Below are positions 27,626-36,992 of a DNA stretch of 64,000 bases, in pieces; the stretch's first letter is position 1; each line of letters opens with the position of its first letter. The stretch spans positions 124,001-188,000 of the forward strand of contig CAVRDF010000005.1 in NCBI GenBank assembly GCA_963719805.1. The letters run 5' to 3'. The position numbers and the translations under genes are program-made. The notes beneath the pieces were generated by a model. It was not told the origin of the DNA. It saw only the letters and a program-made list of their open reading frames with translations, and did no database searches. The stretch comes from JAMXLO01 sp963719805 (GTDB lineage: Bacteria > Pseudomonadota > Alphaproteobacteria > Acetobacterales > Acetobacteraceae).

Positions 27626-28549
27626 TCAGGCAGCCGCTGCCGAAAGAAGTGCGGGCGAAGCCTGCCGCCATGACGACTTCTCGGCGAACAGCGCCCGCAG
27701 CAGCCGGTTGTTCAGCGCATGGCCAGAGCGGTGCGCCACGAACCGGCCGACCAGGGGCGCGCCGGCCAGCGCCAGATCGCCCACCGCATCCAGCAGCTTG
27801 TGCCGCGCGAACTCATCCGGCATGCGCAGTCCGGCGGAATTCAATACCCGGGCCTGGTCCACCACCACGGCATTCTCCAGGCTGCCGCCACGCGCGAGGC
27901 CGGCGGCGCGTAGCTGCTCAATCTCCTCAGCCAGGGCGAACGTGCGGGCACGCGCCAGTTCCTGGCGGAAGCTTGCCGGCGTCAGCCGCAGCGACAGTGC
28001 CTGCCGCCCGATGGCGGCGGCGGCGAAATCGATCGAAAGCGCCATGTCCAATCCGGTCGATCCGGGGGATGCAGGACGCAGTTCAGCAAACGCCTCACCT
28101 TCGCTCACCCGGATCGGGCGACCAATGACGATTGGCTGCCGCGGCGCGTCCTGGGCAACCCGGCCGGCACAATCAAGCAAGAAAACGTACGGCGCGGCCG
28201 ACCCGTCCAATATCGGCGGCTCCGGTCCGTCGAGCTCGACCAGCACATTGTCGATAGAACAGCCGGCCAGCGCGGCCATCACATGTTCGACGGTGCTGAT
28301 GCGTACCTCGCCGGAACCAAGAACGGTAGCCAGCCTGGTATCCACAACGCTGTTGAAGCGCGCCGCAATATCGATGCCCAGATCGGCGCGCCGGAAGACG
28401 ATACCGTGGCCGGCGGGAGCTGGGTGAAAGGTCAGGCTGACGCGGCATCCCGAATGCAGGCCGACGCCGACGCAGCCGATCGGCGCCTTCAGCGTGTGCT
28501 GAAAGTGCGATGCCTCATCTACGGCGAGATCTCGGGGGAAGCCGTCCAT
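27626..28549 (-). CDS. lpxC: UDP-3-O-acyl-N-acetylglucosamine deacetylase LpxC
   Basis: 307 residues. First committed step of lipid A synthesis, a cytoplasmic zinc amidase. Zinc ligands and motif: STVEHVMAALAG (His89) and PDEFARHKLLDAVGD (His and Asp). GVGLHSG near residues 28-34 and DGSAAPYVFLL are also conserved. It follows ftsZ, as in many proteobacteria, linking envelope synthesis with the division cluster. Confidence 0.97.
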   Translation of the reverse strand: MDGFPRDLAVDEASHFQHTLKAPIGCVGVGLHSGCRVSLTFHPAPAGHGIVFRRADLGIDIAARFNSVVDTRLATVLGSGEVRISTVEHVMAALAGCSIDNVLVELDGPEPPILDGSAAPYVFLLDCAGRVAQDAPRQPIVIGRPIRVSEGEAFAELRPASPGSTGLDMALSIDFAAAAIGRQALSLRLTPASFRQELARARTFALAEEIEQLRAAGLARGGSLENAVVVDQARVLNSAGLRMPDEFARHKLLDAVGDLALAGAPLVGRFVAHRSGHALNNRLLRALFAEKSSWRQASPALLSAAAA

Positions 28550-28836
28550 CGTCCTCGTCTCTCTCGGGCGACTCGAAGGCTAGTTGTGCTGCGCTGCAAT
28601 GACCAGTCAAGGATTGTTTCTGAGTATTTCTTCACAACTCAATGATATTATTGATTTTCTCGCGCATTTGTTGCCGCATCAACAGGGCGTGTATCGCTGC
28701 CCCGATGGCAACCGCGCGCTAAGCGGATTCGGTCCAAAGGCGTCGAACAGGCCTGATGGATCCGTTGACCCCGCATACGGGCCCGGCCGCGCCGCGCAAT
28801 ACAGGCGACAGCCGGTGTACCAGACGTGGGCGGGAC
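28550..28836 (-). promoter_or_regulatory. lpxC-ftsZ intergenic region with possible lpxC promoter
   Basis: This 287-bp gap contains an AT-rich patch (about 28605-28675) unlike the flanking DNA. On the minus strand TTGACT (28605-28610) and ACAACT (28582-28587) are separated by 17 bases and lie 33 bases before the lpxC start, a plausible vegetative promoter. No convincing coding sequence is seen in the gap, and no clear terminator after ftsZ. Confidence 0.35.
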
Positions 28837-30411
28837 CTACGAAGACTGGCGGCGCAGGAATGCGGGGATATCCAGCCCGACTTCCTCACCTGCGGTCTGC
28901 CGCACCGATGCCCGCGGCTGCTCCAGCCGAGGCTCCTGGACGACTGGCTCGGCGCGAGGCTGCCCAGACGCTTCGGCCGGCACAACGGCGACCGATACGC
29001 GGCGGCGTATCGCGCCGGTCACCGTACTGAACAAGCTGGGCCGCGCGGGTTCCGTTGCCGGCGATGGAGCGGGCGCTGCCTGTGCCGGTTCGGCGGCGAA
29101 CAGGTTGGACCGGGACGTTGCCGGCGCTGCCGGGCGTTGCCCGGTCAGGCCAACATTCTGCACCGTCGCGGTCACGCTTTGCACCGAGGTGACGACAGTT
29201 GCCACCGGCTGCGCATCCGCCATTTGCTCGATGACCGGTGACGTATCGATAACGTGTGCCGCGACCGCCGTCAGTTGCGGCGCGGGATGGCGCAACGGAT
29301 GAGCGCCCATAACCGGCGCTGGTGCCAGACCCGCGCCGGCGGGCATCGCGACTGATGCATGCATGGGCAGCGGTATCGGCAGCGGCAACGCTCCACCGTT
29401 CACGGCGACGAGGCGTGGCCGCTCGGCCTGGCTCTGCGCCGGAGAATCGATGCCGGTCGCGACGACTGATACGCGGATGCGCCCTGACAATGATTTATCG
29501 ATCGCTGAACCGAAGATGATGTTGGCTTCCTCATCCACTTCCTCACGGATGCGGTTCGCCGCCTGATCGACCTCGAACAACGTCAAGTCGTCGCCGCCGG
29601 TGATGTTGATGAGCAGGCCGTGCGCACCTGCCATCGAGGTGTCTTCCAGCAACGGATTGCTGATCGCGGCTTCCGCGGCGCGAATGGCGCGGTTTTCGCC
29701 GTCCGCTTCGCCGGTGCCCATCATCGCCTTGCCCATCTCCGCCATCACCGTGCGGATATCGGCGAAGTCCAGGTTCACAAGGCCAGGCGCCATCATCAGA
29801 TCGGTGACGCCACGGACGCCCATGTAGAGCACCTGGTCGGCCATCTTGAACGCTTCTTTCCAGGTCGTGCGCTCATTGGCCATGCGGAAGAGGTTCTGGT
29901 TGGGAATCACGATCAATGTATCGACGTGCTGCTGCAGTTCCTCGATGCCTTGATCAGCGCAGCGGGAGCGGCGCACGCCTTCGAAACCGAACGGCTTGGT
30001 CACCACGCCGACGGTGAGGATGTTGCGCTCTCGCGCCATGCGCGCGATCACCGGTGCCGCGCCGGTTCCTGTGCCGCCACCCATGCCGGCGGTGATGAAC
30101 ACCATGTGCGCGCCGTCGAGATGCCGCGACAATTCATCCGCCGCTTCCTCGGCCGCTGCCTTGCCGATTTCCGGCTTGGCACCCGCGCCGAGCCCCTGCG
30201 TGATATGCGGTCCCAACTGAATCCGCCGATCGGCGCGGCTGTGCATGAGTTGCTGCGCGTCGGTGTTGGCAACAACGAACTCCACGCCCTGGAGATTCGC
30301 CGCGATCATGTTATCGACCGCATTGGTGCCGCCACCACCGACACCGATCACAGTAATCCGCGGGCTGAAGTCGGTATGCGGCGTCTGAGGGATGGTGAGA
30401 TTCAGAGTCAT
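28837..30411 (-). CDS. ftsZ: Cell division protein FtsZ
   Basis: 524 residues. Tubulin-type GTPase: ITVIGVGGGGTNAVDNM near residue 20, and the GGGTGTG signature at residues 111-117. The globular domain ends near residue 330. A long Pro/Ala/Val-rich linker of about 180 residues follows, then the conserved C-terminal peptide LDIPAFLRRQ that binds FtsA and other partners. This makes it longer than E. coli FtsZ (383 residues), as is usual in Alphaproteobacteria. It forms the cytokinetic ring. Confidence 0.97.
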   Translation of the reverse strand: MTLNLTIPQTPHTDFSPRITVIGVGGGGTNAVDNMIAANLQGVEFVVANTDAQQLMHSRADRRIQLGPHITQGLGAGAKPEIGKAAAEEAADELSRHLDGAHMVFITAGMGGGTGTGAAPVIARMARERNILTVGVVTKPFGFEGVRRSRCADQGIEELQQHVDTLIVIPNQNLFRMANERTTWKEAFKMADQVLYMGVRGVTDLMMAPGLVNLDFADIRTVMAEMGKAMMGTGEADGENRAIRAAEAAISNPLLEDTSMAGAHGLLINITGGDDLTLFEVDQAANRIREEVDEEANIIFGSAIDKSLSGRIRVSVVATGIDSPAQSQAERPRLVAVNGGALPLPIPLPMHASVAMPAGAGLAPAPVMGAHPLRHPAPQLTAVAAHVIDTSPVIEQMADAQPVATVVTSVQSVTATVQNVGLTGQRPAAPATSRSNLFAAEPAQAAPAPSPATEPARPSLFSTVTGAIRRRVSVAVVPAEASGQPRAEPVVQEPRLEQPRASVRQTAGEEVGLDIPAFLRRQSS

Positions 30412-30484
30412 GGCAGCTTCTCCCCCGATAGGGTCGATTCGTTGATTGGATAACTACGCCAGTAGATTCGATTCGTATCGCCCA

Positions 30485-31780
30485 TCAGACACGATCCTTC
30501 AAAAAATTGACGATGCGCCTGATGAAACCTGTCGGACGCTCAACTTCGAGGTCCACGTCGTGCATCGTGCGTCCTTCGCCGGACGCCCATGCAAGCAGTC
30601 CGGCGGCGGTGGCGAAGGCGGGACCGGATGCGGAGTCAGGCAGGCCACGCAATGCAGTCGGACGGCCGAGCCGAACCTGCTTATTGAGGATGCGTCCGGC
30701 CATTTCGCGCGCGCCGGCGAGTTGACACGCACCGCCGGTCAGCACAACGCGCGTGCCGGCGGCGCGCGTGAGTCCGGAGCTGTCCAGACGCTCCTTCACC
30801 ATCTCGAAGGTTTCTTCCAACCGCGGGCGGATGATGTTCACCACCATGCTGCGCGGCACCTTGGCAATCTGATGCTCTTCCTCACCGACCAGCGGCACCG
30901 GCAGCATCTCGCGCTCATCATCCGGCGACGACTGCACGTTGCCGTACAATGTTTTCAGCCGCTCGGCGTGCGCGACCGGCGTGGACAGCAGGCGTGCCAG
31001 ATCATTGGTCACGTGCACGCCGCCGACCGGAAGCTGCGCGGTGTGCAGCAACTGACTTTCGGCGAACACCGCCATGCCGGTGGTGCCGCCGCCCATGTCG
31101 ATCACCGTGGCGCCAAGCTCGCGTTCGTCATCGACCAGCGTCGCAAGGCCTGCCGCCATCGGCGCCGATACCAGTTCGCTGATATCCAGATCGCAACGCG
31201 CGATACAGGCCCCCAGCGAACGCAACGCGGTGGACGCGGCATCGACGATATGCAGACGCGCCGTCAGTTCCTCGCAGAACAGGCCACGCGGATCGGCGAC
31301 GTGATCCGTCTGATCCACGGAGAAGGTCAGTGGCATGGCGTGGATTGTCTCGCGGCCATCGGCGACGGCGCGCAGACGGCCTTCGTTCACCACGCGGCGG
31401 ATGTCATGTTCCTCCACCGCGCGTCCGCCGACCGGCCATTGCACATTGAACAGCCGTGATTCCGGCTGACCGCAGGTCAGGTTCACGATCACTGAGCGGA
31501 GACGCGTATCGGCCATGTCCTCGGCCTGGCCAACGGAGGCGCGGATTGCCTGTTCGGCGGCCTCGATATCGACGATACCGCCGCCGCGCACGCCGCGGCC
31601 TTTCTGCCAGCCGAAGCCGAGCGCGCGCAGCGTGCCATCGCTTTCGGTGCGGCCAATCAGGCAGGCGATCTTGGTGGTGCCGATATCCAGCACGCCGAAC
31701 GGTCCGGCGCGGCCGTGGCGCGGACGGACCGGCTCGTCCATGCCGATCGGCGGCAGTACGCGGCGCGACATGTCGTTCAT
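30485..31780 (-). CDS. ftsA: Cell division protein FtsA
   Basis: 431 residues from the ATG that overlaps the ftsQ stop (ATGA). Actin-like ATPase: GPFGVLDIGTTKIACLIG (phosphate 1), ATVIDMGGGTTGMAVF (phosphate 2), and RVVLTGGACQLAGAREMA. The C-terminal amphipathic helix (FIRRIVNFLKDRV) anchors it to the membrane. It tethers FtsZ filaments and recruits later division proteins. Confidence 0.96.
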   Translation of the reverse strand: MNDMSRRVLPPIGMDEPVRPRHGRAGPFGVLDIGTTKIACLIGRTESDGTLRALGFGWQKGRGVRGGGIVDIEAAEQAIRASVGQAEDMADTRLRSVIVNLTCGQPESRLFNVQWPVGGRAVEEHDIRRVVNEGRLRAVADGRETIHAMPLTFSVDQTDHVADPRGLFCEELTARLHIVDAASTALRSLGACIARCDLDISELVSAPMAAGLATLVDDERELGATVIDMGGGTTGMAVFAESQLLHTAQLPVGGVHVTNDLARLLSTPVAHAERLKTLYGNVQSSPDDEREMLPVPLVGEEEHQIAKVPRSMVVNIIRPRLEETFEMVKERLDSSGLTRAAGTRVVLTGGACQLAGAREMAGRILNKQVRLGRPTALRGLPDSASGPAFATAAGLLAWASGEGRTMHDVDLEVERPTGFIRRIVNFLKDRV

Positions 31781-32610
31781 GTCGGCTTCTTCTCCTCTGG
31801 CCGCGGACGCAGCACGAGCCGGTCGCCGAGCCGCATGTCGATCGCCACCAACGGCCGATCGAGCAACGCATGTTGCTGCTGGAGATCCATCAGCCGATCG
31901 AGTGCCTCGACTTCGTGCCCTTCGGGCAGCATCACGTCCGCGCCGTTGTTGAGCCGCAGGTTCCAACGCCGCTCACCGACACGTACCGCGGCTACCACGC
32001 GCTTCTGCAGTTCGGGGCGATCGGTCAACGCATCGATCAGCGTCGCGGCGGCAACAGGCGCGCCGGCGCCAACCACCAGCGGAAGCTGATGGAATTCAGC
32101 GAGGTTCTGGTTGGCCACCAACTGGCCATTGCGATCGATCAGCGCGAACTTGCCCTGGTTCTGCCAGATCGCAAACGGCCGCCGCTCTTTCAGAAAGACG
32201 ACGACGGTTCCGGGCAAACGCCGCTCGACAGTGGCCTGATCGACCCATGACAGGGATTCGATCCGCTGCCTCGCCATCTCGACCGAGAAACCGAGGATCG
32301 GATCGCCCTTGTTGACACCGATTGCCGCGCGAAGAAGCGGTTCCGGCGTATTGGCGCGGCCTTGAATCACGACATCGGTGATGCGCAGGCCCGCGATCGC
32401 GGTCGCGCCGCCGAGACGCTCGCGCAGCGTGGCGAGCGTGCCGCCCGGTGCCGCCGAATGCACCACGAGCACGACAAGCGTCACAATGATAGCGGCGAAT
32501 GCAACCCATCCGGCAGGCCGCAACAATCGCTTCTGCCGCCGCAGCAGCAGGGTCAACCGCGCGGGACGATCCTGCACCGAATTGCGTGGGCTGCGGGTCA
32601 TGCGCGGCAT
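31777..32610 (-). CDS. ftsQ: Cell division protein FtsQ
   Basis: 277 residues, start MPRMTRSPRNSVQD. A cytoplasmic Arg-rich tail, one transmembrane helix (AGWVAFAAIIVTLVVLVV, about residues 34-51), then the POTRA domain (ITDVVIQGRANTPEPLLRAAIGVNKGDPIL) and the FtsQ domain (ESLSWVDQATVERRLPGTVVVFLKERRPFAIWQ). The start overlaps the end of the murB-ddl reading frame by 13 bases, and the end overlaps ftsA by four. Confidence 0.94.
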   Translation of the reverse strand: MPRMTRSPRNSVQDRPARLTLLLRRQKRLLRPAGWVAFAAIIVTLVVLVVHSAAPGGTLATLRERLGGATAIAGLRITDVVIQGRANTPEPLLRAAIGVNKGDPILGFSVEMARQRIESLSWVDQATVERRLPGTVVVFLKERRPFAIWQNQGKFALIDRNGQLVANQNLAEFHQLPLVVGAGAPVAAATLIDALTDRPELQKRVVAAVRVGERRWNLRLNNGADVMLPEGHEVEALDRLMDLQQQHALLDRPLVAIDMRLGDRLVLRPRPEEKKPT

Positions 32611-34454
32611 GTCGCGTTCTCCACCATCCACGCGCAGAGCTGCGAGAAGTCCATGCCGTGATGCGCGGCCTGCTCCGGCAGCAGAGATGTCGGCGTCAGC
32701 CCGGGCTGAGTATTGATCTCCAGCAGCACGAGCCGGCCCGGCTCGCCTGAGGTGTCGTCGTAGCGGAAGTCGGCGCGCGTGGCGCCGCGGCAACCGAGCG
32801 CGCGGTGCGCGCTGAGCGCGACATTAAGGGCTCGGTCGTACATGTCGGGATGCACGTGCGCGGGAATGATGTGACGCGAACCGCCGTCAGCGTATTTCGA
32901 TTCGTAGTCGTAGAAGGCACCGGCGTCGGCGAGGATCTCGGTCACCGCCAACGCGCGGTCTCCCATCACCGCGACCGTCAGTTCGCGGCCGGGGATGTAC
33001 TCTTCCACCAGCGCCGCCCGGCCGTAGCGCCATGCGCGCGCGACTTCGGCACGGCGATTGTCGCCATGCTTGATGATTTCTACGCCGACGGAGGAGCCTT
33101 CGCTGACCGGCTTCACCACGTACGGCAACGGCAACGGGTCGGCATTTTCCAATTCGTCGGTCGGCACGACGTGGCCGCGTGCGATTGGCAAACCGACAGA
33201 CGCGAAGATCGCTTTCGCCGCGACCTTGTCCATCGCCAAGGCCGATGCGCGAACGCCGGAGTGCGTATAGGGAATTGCCAGCCAATCGAGCACGCCCTGG
33301 ATCGCCCCGTCCTCGCCGAAGCGTCCATGCAGCGCGTTGAACACTGCATCGGGTCGAGGATCCAAAGCGGCGATCACCGCGCCGATATCCTCCCCGACCT
33401 CAATCGGCGTAACGTCGTAACCGGCCGCACGCAGAGCAGGGATCACCTGCATGCCGGTGGACAGGCTAACTTCGCGCTCCGCCGAGATGCCGCCATACAA
33501 AACCGCGACGCGAGTCATTGGTACTGCCTCCGGTTTGCCGACCGGCACGCCGATGCGGTGAATTTCCCATTCCAACGTGACACCGGTGGCCGCGCGAACG
33601 CGGCGGCGCACTTCCTCGCCGAGACCTTCCAGATCGGCAGCGGTCGCCCCGCCGTTATTGATCAGAAAATTGCAGTGCTTCTCGGATACCTGCGCGCCGC
33701 CGCGCTGCAGGCCGCGGCATTCGGCTGCCTCGATGAGTTCCCAAGCCTTCATATTCGGCGGATTGCGAAAGGTGGAGCCACCGGTGCGCGCACGTATCGG
33801 CTGCGATGCCTCGCGTGCCGCACGAATCTCCGCCATGCGCGCGGCGATCATCGCAGGCGTCCCTCGCTCGGCCCGCAACCGTGCGCGCACCACCACCGCA
33901 CCGTGCGGCAGACGCGAATGGCGATAGGCGAACACGAGATCAGCAGCGGCGAGACGGCGTGCTTCACCGGTGCGCGTGACGATGTCCGCCCAGTCGAGGC
34001 AAGAAGCGGTGTCGCCGCCGTAGGCGCCGCCATTCATCACCACGGCGCCACCGATGCTGCCAGGAATGCCGGAAAGAAATTCGAGCCCGGTCAGTCCGGC
34101 GGCAGCAGCATGCTCGGCGACCGTGACATCAAGCGCTGCGGCGCCAGCCACCACGCCATCGGCCTCAATTTCGATGGCGCCGAAGCCGCGCGCAAGACGA
34201 ATCACCACGCCCGGCAATCCGCCATCACGAATGATCAGGTTCGAGCACGCGCCAATGACGTGCACCGGCATATCGGGCGGCAATGCGCGAAGGAATTGCG
34301 CGAGGTCTGCCTCATCCGCGGGGCGCACCAACACCTCGGCCGGACCGCCGACGCGGAACCAGGCAGATGGCGCCAATGGCGCGTTTGTCTGCACGCGGCC
34401 ACGCAACGGCGGCAGGCTCTCGATCAGGTCAGGAATGCGCGCCGCGGCCATCAT
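32598..34454 (-). CDS. murB-ddl: Single reading frame encoding MurB fused to D-Ala-D-Ala ligase Ddl
   Basis: 618 residues without an internal stop. Residues 1-312 are a full UDP-N-acetylenolpyruvoylglucosamine reductase: WFRVGGPAEVLVRPADEADL, GACSNLIIRDGG, GIPGSIGGAVVMNGGAYGG, GGSTFRNPP, ending LEWEIHRIGVPVG. Residues 313-618 are a full D-alanine-D-alanine ligase: MTRVAVLYGGISAEREVSL, LHGRFGEDGAIQG, VKPVSEGSSVGVEII, EYIPGRELTVAV, LLEINTQPGLTPTSL. The link is only GKPEAVP. A GGAGG sequence eight bases before the Ddl Met (33516-33518) could also allow separate translation of Ddl. These are normally two genes. Confidence 0.9.
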   Translation of the reverse strand: MMAAARIPDLIESLPPLRGRVQTNAPLAPSAWFRVGGPAEVLVRPADEADLAQFLRALPPDMPVHVIGACSNLIIRDGGLPGVVIRLARGFGAIEIEADGVVAGAAALDVTVAEHAAAAGLTGLEFLSGIPGSIGGAVVMNGGAYGGDTASCLDWADIVTRTGEARRLAAADLVFAYRHSRLPHGAVVVRARLRAERGTPAMIAARMAEIRAAREASQPIRARTGGSTFRNPPNMKAWELIEAAECRGLQRGGAQVSEKHCNFLINNGGATAADLEGLGEEVRRRVRAATGVTLEWEIHRIGVPVGKPEAVPMTRVAVLYGGISAEREVSLSTGMQVIPALRAAGYDVTPIEVGEDIGAVIAALDPRPDAVFNALHGRFGEDGAIQGVLDWLAIPYTHSGVRASALAMDKVAAKAIFASVGLPIARGHVVPTDELENADPLPLPYVVKPVSEGSSVGVEIIKHGDNRRAEVARAWRYGRAALVEEYIPGRELTVAVMGDRALAVTEILADAGAFYDYESKYADGGSRHIIPAHVHPDMYDRALNVALSAHRALGCRGATRADFRYDDTSGEPGRLVLLEINTQPGLTPTSLLPEQAAHHGMDFSQLCAWMVENATCRA

Positions 34455-34455
34455 G

Positions 34456-35889
34456 TCATGCGGCGCTCCCCGACACGCGGCGCTGCTGCAATTCAGCCAA
34501 CTCGCCGGGCAGTGCTGCTGCCCAGTTGGTGATGTTGCCGGCACCAAGACAGACGACGAAATCGCCGGGCTTGGCGATCGCAAACACCATTTCGGCGAGG
34601 CGCGCGGGTGACGGCAACGGAACGACGCTGCGGTGGCCGCGCGCGCGCATGCCGTCCACCAGCGCATCACGTGTCACGCCGGGGATCGGAGCTTCGCCGG
34701 CCGGATAGACATCGGCGACGATAACGGTTCCGGCGTCGTTCATGCAGGTGCAGAAGTCGTCGAACAGTGACGCCAGCCGGCTGTAGCGATGCGGCTGTAC
34801 CACGGCGATCACGTTGCGCGCACCGGCTTGCCGTGCCGCCTTCAGCGTGACGGCGATCTCGACCGGATGATGGCCATAGTCATCGATGATGGTGATGCCG
34901 CCCGTTTCGCCGGTCTTGGTGAACCGACGCTTGACGCCGCCGAAGCCAGCAAAAGCGCTGCGCAGCGTGTTATCGTCGATTTCCATTTCAACGCCGACCG
35001 CCACTGCCGCCAGGGCGTTCTGCACGTTGTGCGATCCCAGCATGGGAAGGCGATATGGCCCCAGCTTGCGGGTCCGGTTGCGCGCGCGATTGGTGACGAC
35101 AACCTCGAACGTGGAGCCGAGTTTGTCCGGCACCACCCGGTCGGCGCGTACATCGGCCTGCGGCGAGAACCCGTAGGTGATGATGCGCCGATCGGAGAGG
35201 CGTGGGATCATCTGCTGCACGCCGGGATGATCGATGCACAGCACAGCGAAGCCATAGAACGGCACATTGGCGACGAACTGGTCGTAGGCAGCGACCATCG
35301 CCTCCGGTGTGCCCCAGTGATCGAGGTGCTCGGGGTCCATATTGGTGACGACAGCGATGACGGCCGGAAGGCGCAAGAAACTGCCGTCGCTTTCGTCCGC
35401 CTCGACCACCATCCAGTCGCCGGCGCCCAACCGCGTGTTGGTCCCATAGGCATTGATGATGCCGCCGTTGATCACGGTTGGATCAAGATGCGCGGCTTCC
35501 AGCACCGCCGCGATCATGCTGGTTGTGGTGGTCTTGCCATGCGTGCCGCCGATTGCGACCGACCATTTCAGCCGCATCAATTCGGCCAGCATCTCGGCCC
35601 GGCGCACCACCGGGATCAGCCGCGCGCGTGCTGTCGCGACTTCGGGGTTATCGGGTTTCACCGCGGTGGAAACCACGACCACCTGCGCTGAACCGAGATT
35701 GGCAGCGTCATGCCCGACCGCGACCGGTATTCCCGCGTCGCGCAGTCTGCGTACATTCGGCGAGTCAGCGATGTCGCTGCCTTGCACTGAATAGCCGAGG
35801 TTATGCAGCACCTCGGCGATGCCCGACATGCCGATGCCGCCGATGCCGACAAAGTGGATGGTGCCGATTGAGAGCGGCAGTGCTCTCAT
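34456..35889 (-). CDS. murC: UDP-N-acetylmuramate-L-alanine ligase MurC
   Basis: 477 residues. Start MRALPLSIGTIHFVGIGGIGMSGIAEVL, with the dinucleotide-like GIGGIGMSG. The ATP site is GGTHGKTTTT, with VEADESDGSFL and IDDYGHHPVEI as Mur ligase motifs. It adds L-Ala to UDP-MurNAc in the cytoplasm. The ATG overlaps the murG stop (ATGA), and one base separates its stop from the murB start. Confidence 0.97.
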   Translation of the reverse strand: MRALPLSIGTIHFVGIGGIGMSGIAEVLHNLGYSVQGSDIADSPNVRRLRDAGIPVAVGHDAANLGSAQVVVVSTAVKPDNPEVATARARLIPVVRRAEMLAELMRLKWSVAIGGTHGKTTTTSMIAAVLEAAHLDPTVINGGIINAYGTNTRLGAGDWMVVEADESDGSFLRLPAVIAVVTNMDPEHLDHWGTPEAMVAAYDQFVANVPFYGFAVLCIDHPGVQQMIPRLSDRRIITYGFSPQADVRADRVVPDKLGSTFEVVVTNRARNRTRKLGPYRLPMLGSHNVQNALAAVAVGVEMEIDDNTLRSAFAGFGGVKRRFTKTGETGGITIIDDYGHHPVEIAVTLKAARQAGARNVIAVVQPHRYSRLASLFDDFCTCMNDAGTVIVADVYPAGEAPIPGVTRDALVDGMRARGHRSVVPLPSPARLAEMVFAIAKPGDFVVCLGAGNITNWAAALPGELAELQQRRVSGSAA

Positions 35890-36992
35890 GTGCGTGCCTC
35901 CTGGCGCATGAGATCCTCCACGACATCGGCCAGCCGAGCGGCGGCATCCGGGCGCGCGATGCTTTGCGCTGCCGCGGCTGCATGGGCAAGCATCTCCGGC
36001 GCTGAGAACAGCGCGGTCAGTTGCGAGCACAACGCCTCGGGCGTGAAATCGCGTTGCGCGATGACCGAAGCGCCGCGCGCTTCAGCAAGCGCGCGCGCGT
36101 TGGCGGACTGATGGTCGTCGATCGCGCCGGGCAGTGGCACAAGGATCGCGGGCCGCCCGACAATGGCCAGTTCAGCCACGGTAGAGGCGCCGGCGCGCGC
36201 AAGCACCAAGTGCGCGGCGGCCAGCTTCTCGGCGACATCGGCAAAGAACGGCGACAGGTCGGCGTCGATGCCGACGGCATCGTACGCCGTGCGCACGCGA
36301 AGCAGATCTTCCGCGCGACACTGCTGTGTCACCAACAGCTTTGCTCGCAACTCTGCTGGCAAATGGGCCAACGCCGGCGGGACCACATCGCTGAACACGC
36401 GCGCGCCGAGCGAGCCACCGAGTACCAACAGACGCAGCGTGTCGCCGGGCGGCACATAGGTCGTGGCCGTTATGGCCGGCCGCACCGGATTGCCGGTGAC
36501 CAGCGTCGCCGCATTCTCCGGCACGCGAGCTGTGCCGGCGAAGCTGAGCGCCAACAGATCGGCGCGCCGCGCCAGAAAGCGGTTGGCGCGTCCAAGCACG
36601 GCATTCTGTTCGTGCAGGATGACTGCCGGCCGGTGCCGCATGAGACGCGCGGCAAGCACCGGCGCGACACAAGGATAGCCGCCGAAGCCGACAACGGCGG
36701 CGGCATTCAGCCGTGTCAGGATCGAGCGTGCCTGCACGACGCCGGCCGCCAGCCCCACGACGGCCTTGCCGGCACGCGCGACGCCGCGCCCCGCGATACC
36801 CGCACCGCTAATGACGAAACGCTCCAGCCCGGCGAATGTCGGGCTCTTCAGGCCGCCGGAGCGCGCATCCGTCATCAGCGCCACGGGCCGCCCGCGCGCC
36901 AGGAGTTCGTTCGCCAGTGCCTCGGCCGGGAAGAAGTGCCCGCCGGTTCCGCCCGCCGCGATCACCACGGGAAACACTGCTGGCCCTCTCAT
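35886..36992 (-). CDS. murG: Lipid II synthase MurG (GlcNAc transferase)
   Basis: 368 residues. The N-terminal glycine-rich loop is VVIAAGGTGGHFFPAEALANEL. Other conserved segments are VVGFGGYPCVAPVLAA, LHEQNAVLGRANRFL, LVLGGSLGARVFSD, and RAGASTVAELAIVGRPAILVPLPGAIDDHQSANA (UDP-GlcNAc site). It converts lipid I to lipid II at the inner face of the membrane. ATGA overlaps join it to ftsW and murC. Confidence 0.97.
   Translation of the reverse strand: MRGPAVFPVVIAAGGTGGHFFPAEALANELLARGRPVALMTDARSGGLKSPTFAGLERFVISGAGIAGRGVARAGKAVVGLAAGVVQARSILTRLNAAAVVGFGGYPCVAPVLAARLMRHRPAVILHEQNAVLGRANRFLARRADLLALSFAGTARVPENAATLVTGNPVRPAITATTYVPPGDTLRLLVLGGSLGARVFSDVVPPALAHLPAELRAKLLVTQQCRAEDLLRVRTAYDAVGIDADLSPFFADVAEKLAAAHLVLARAGASTVAELAIVGRPAILVPLPGAIDDHQSANARALAEARGASVIAQRDFTPEALCSQLTALFSAPEMLAHAAAAAQSIARPDAAARLADVVEDLMRQEART

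Noticed and set aside
32805..34532. 575-residue plus-strand ORF opposite murB-ddl
   Set aside because: Antisense shadow. The opposite strand encodes conserved MurB and Ddl motifs throughout.
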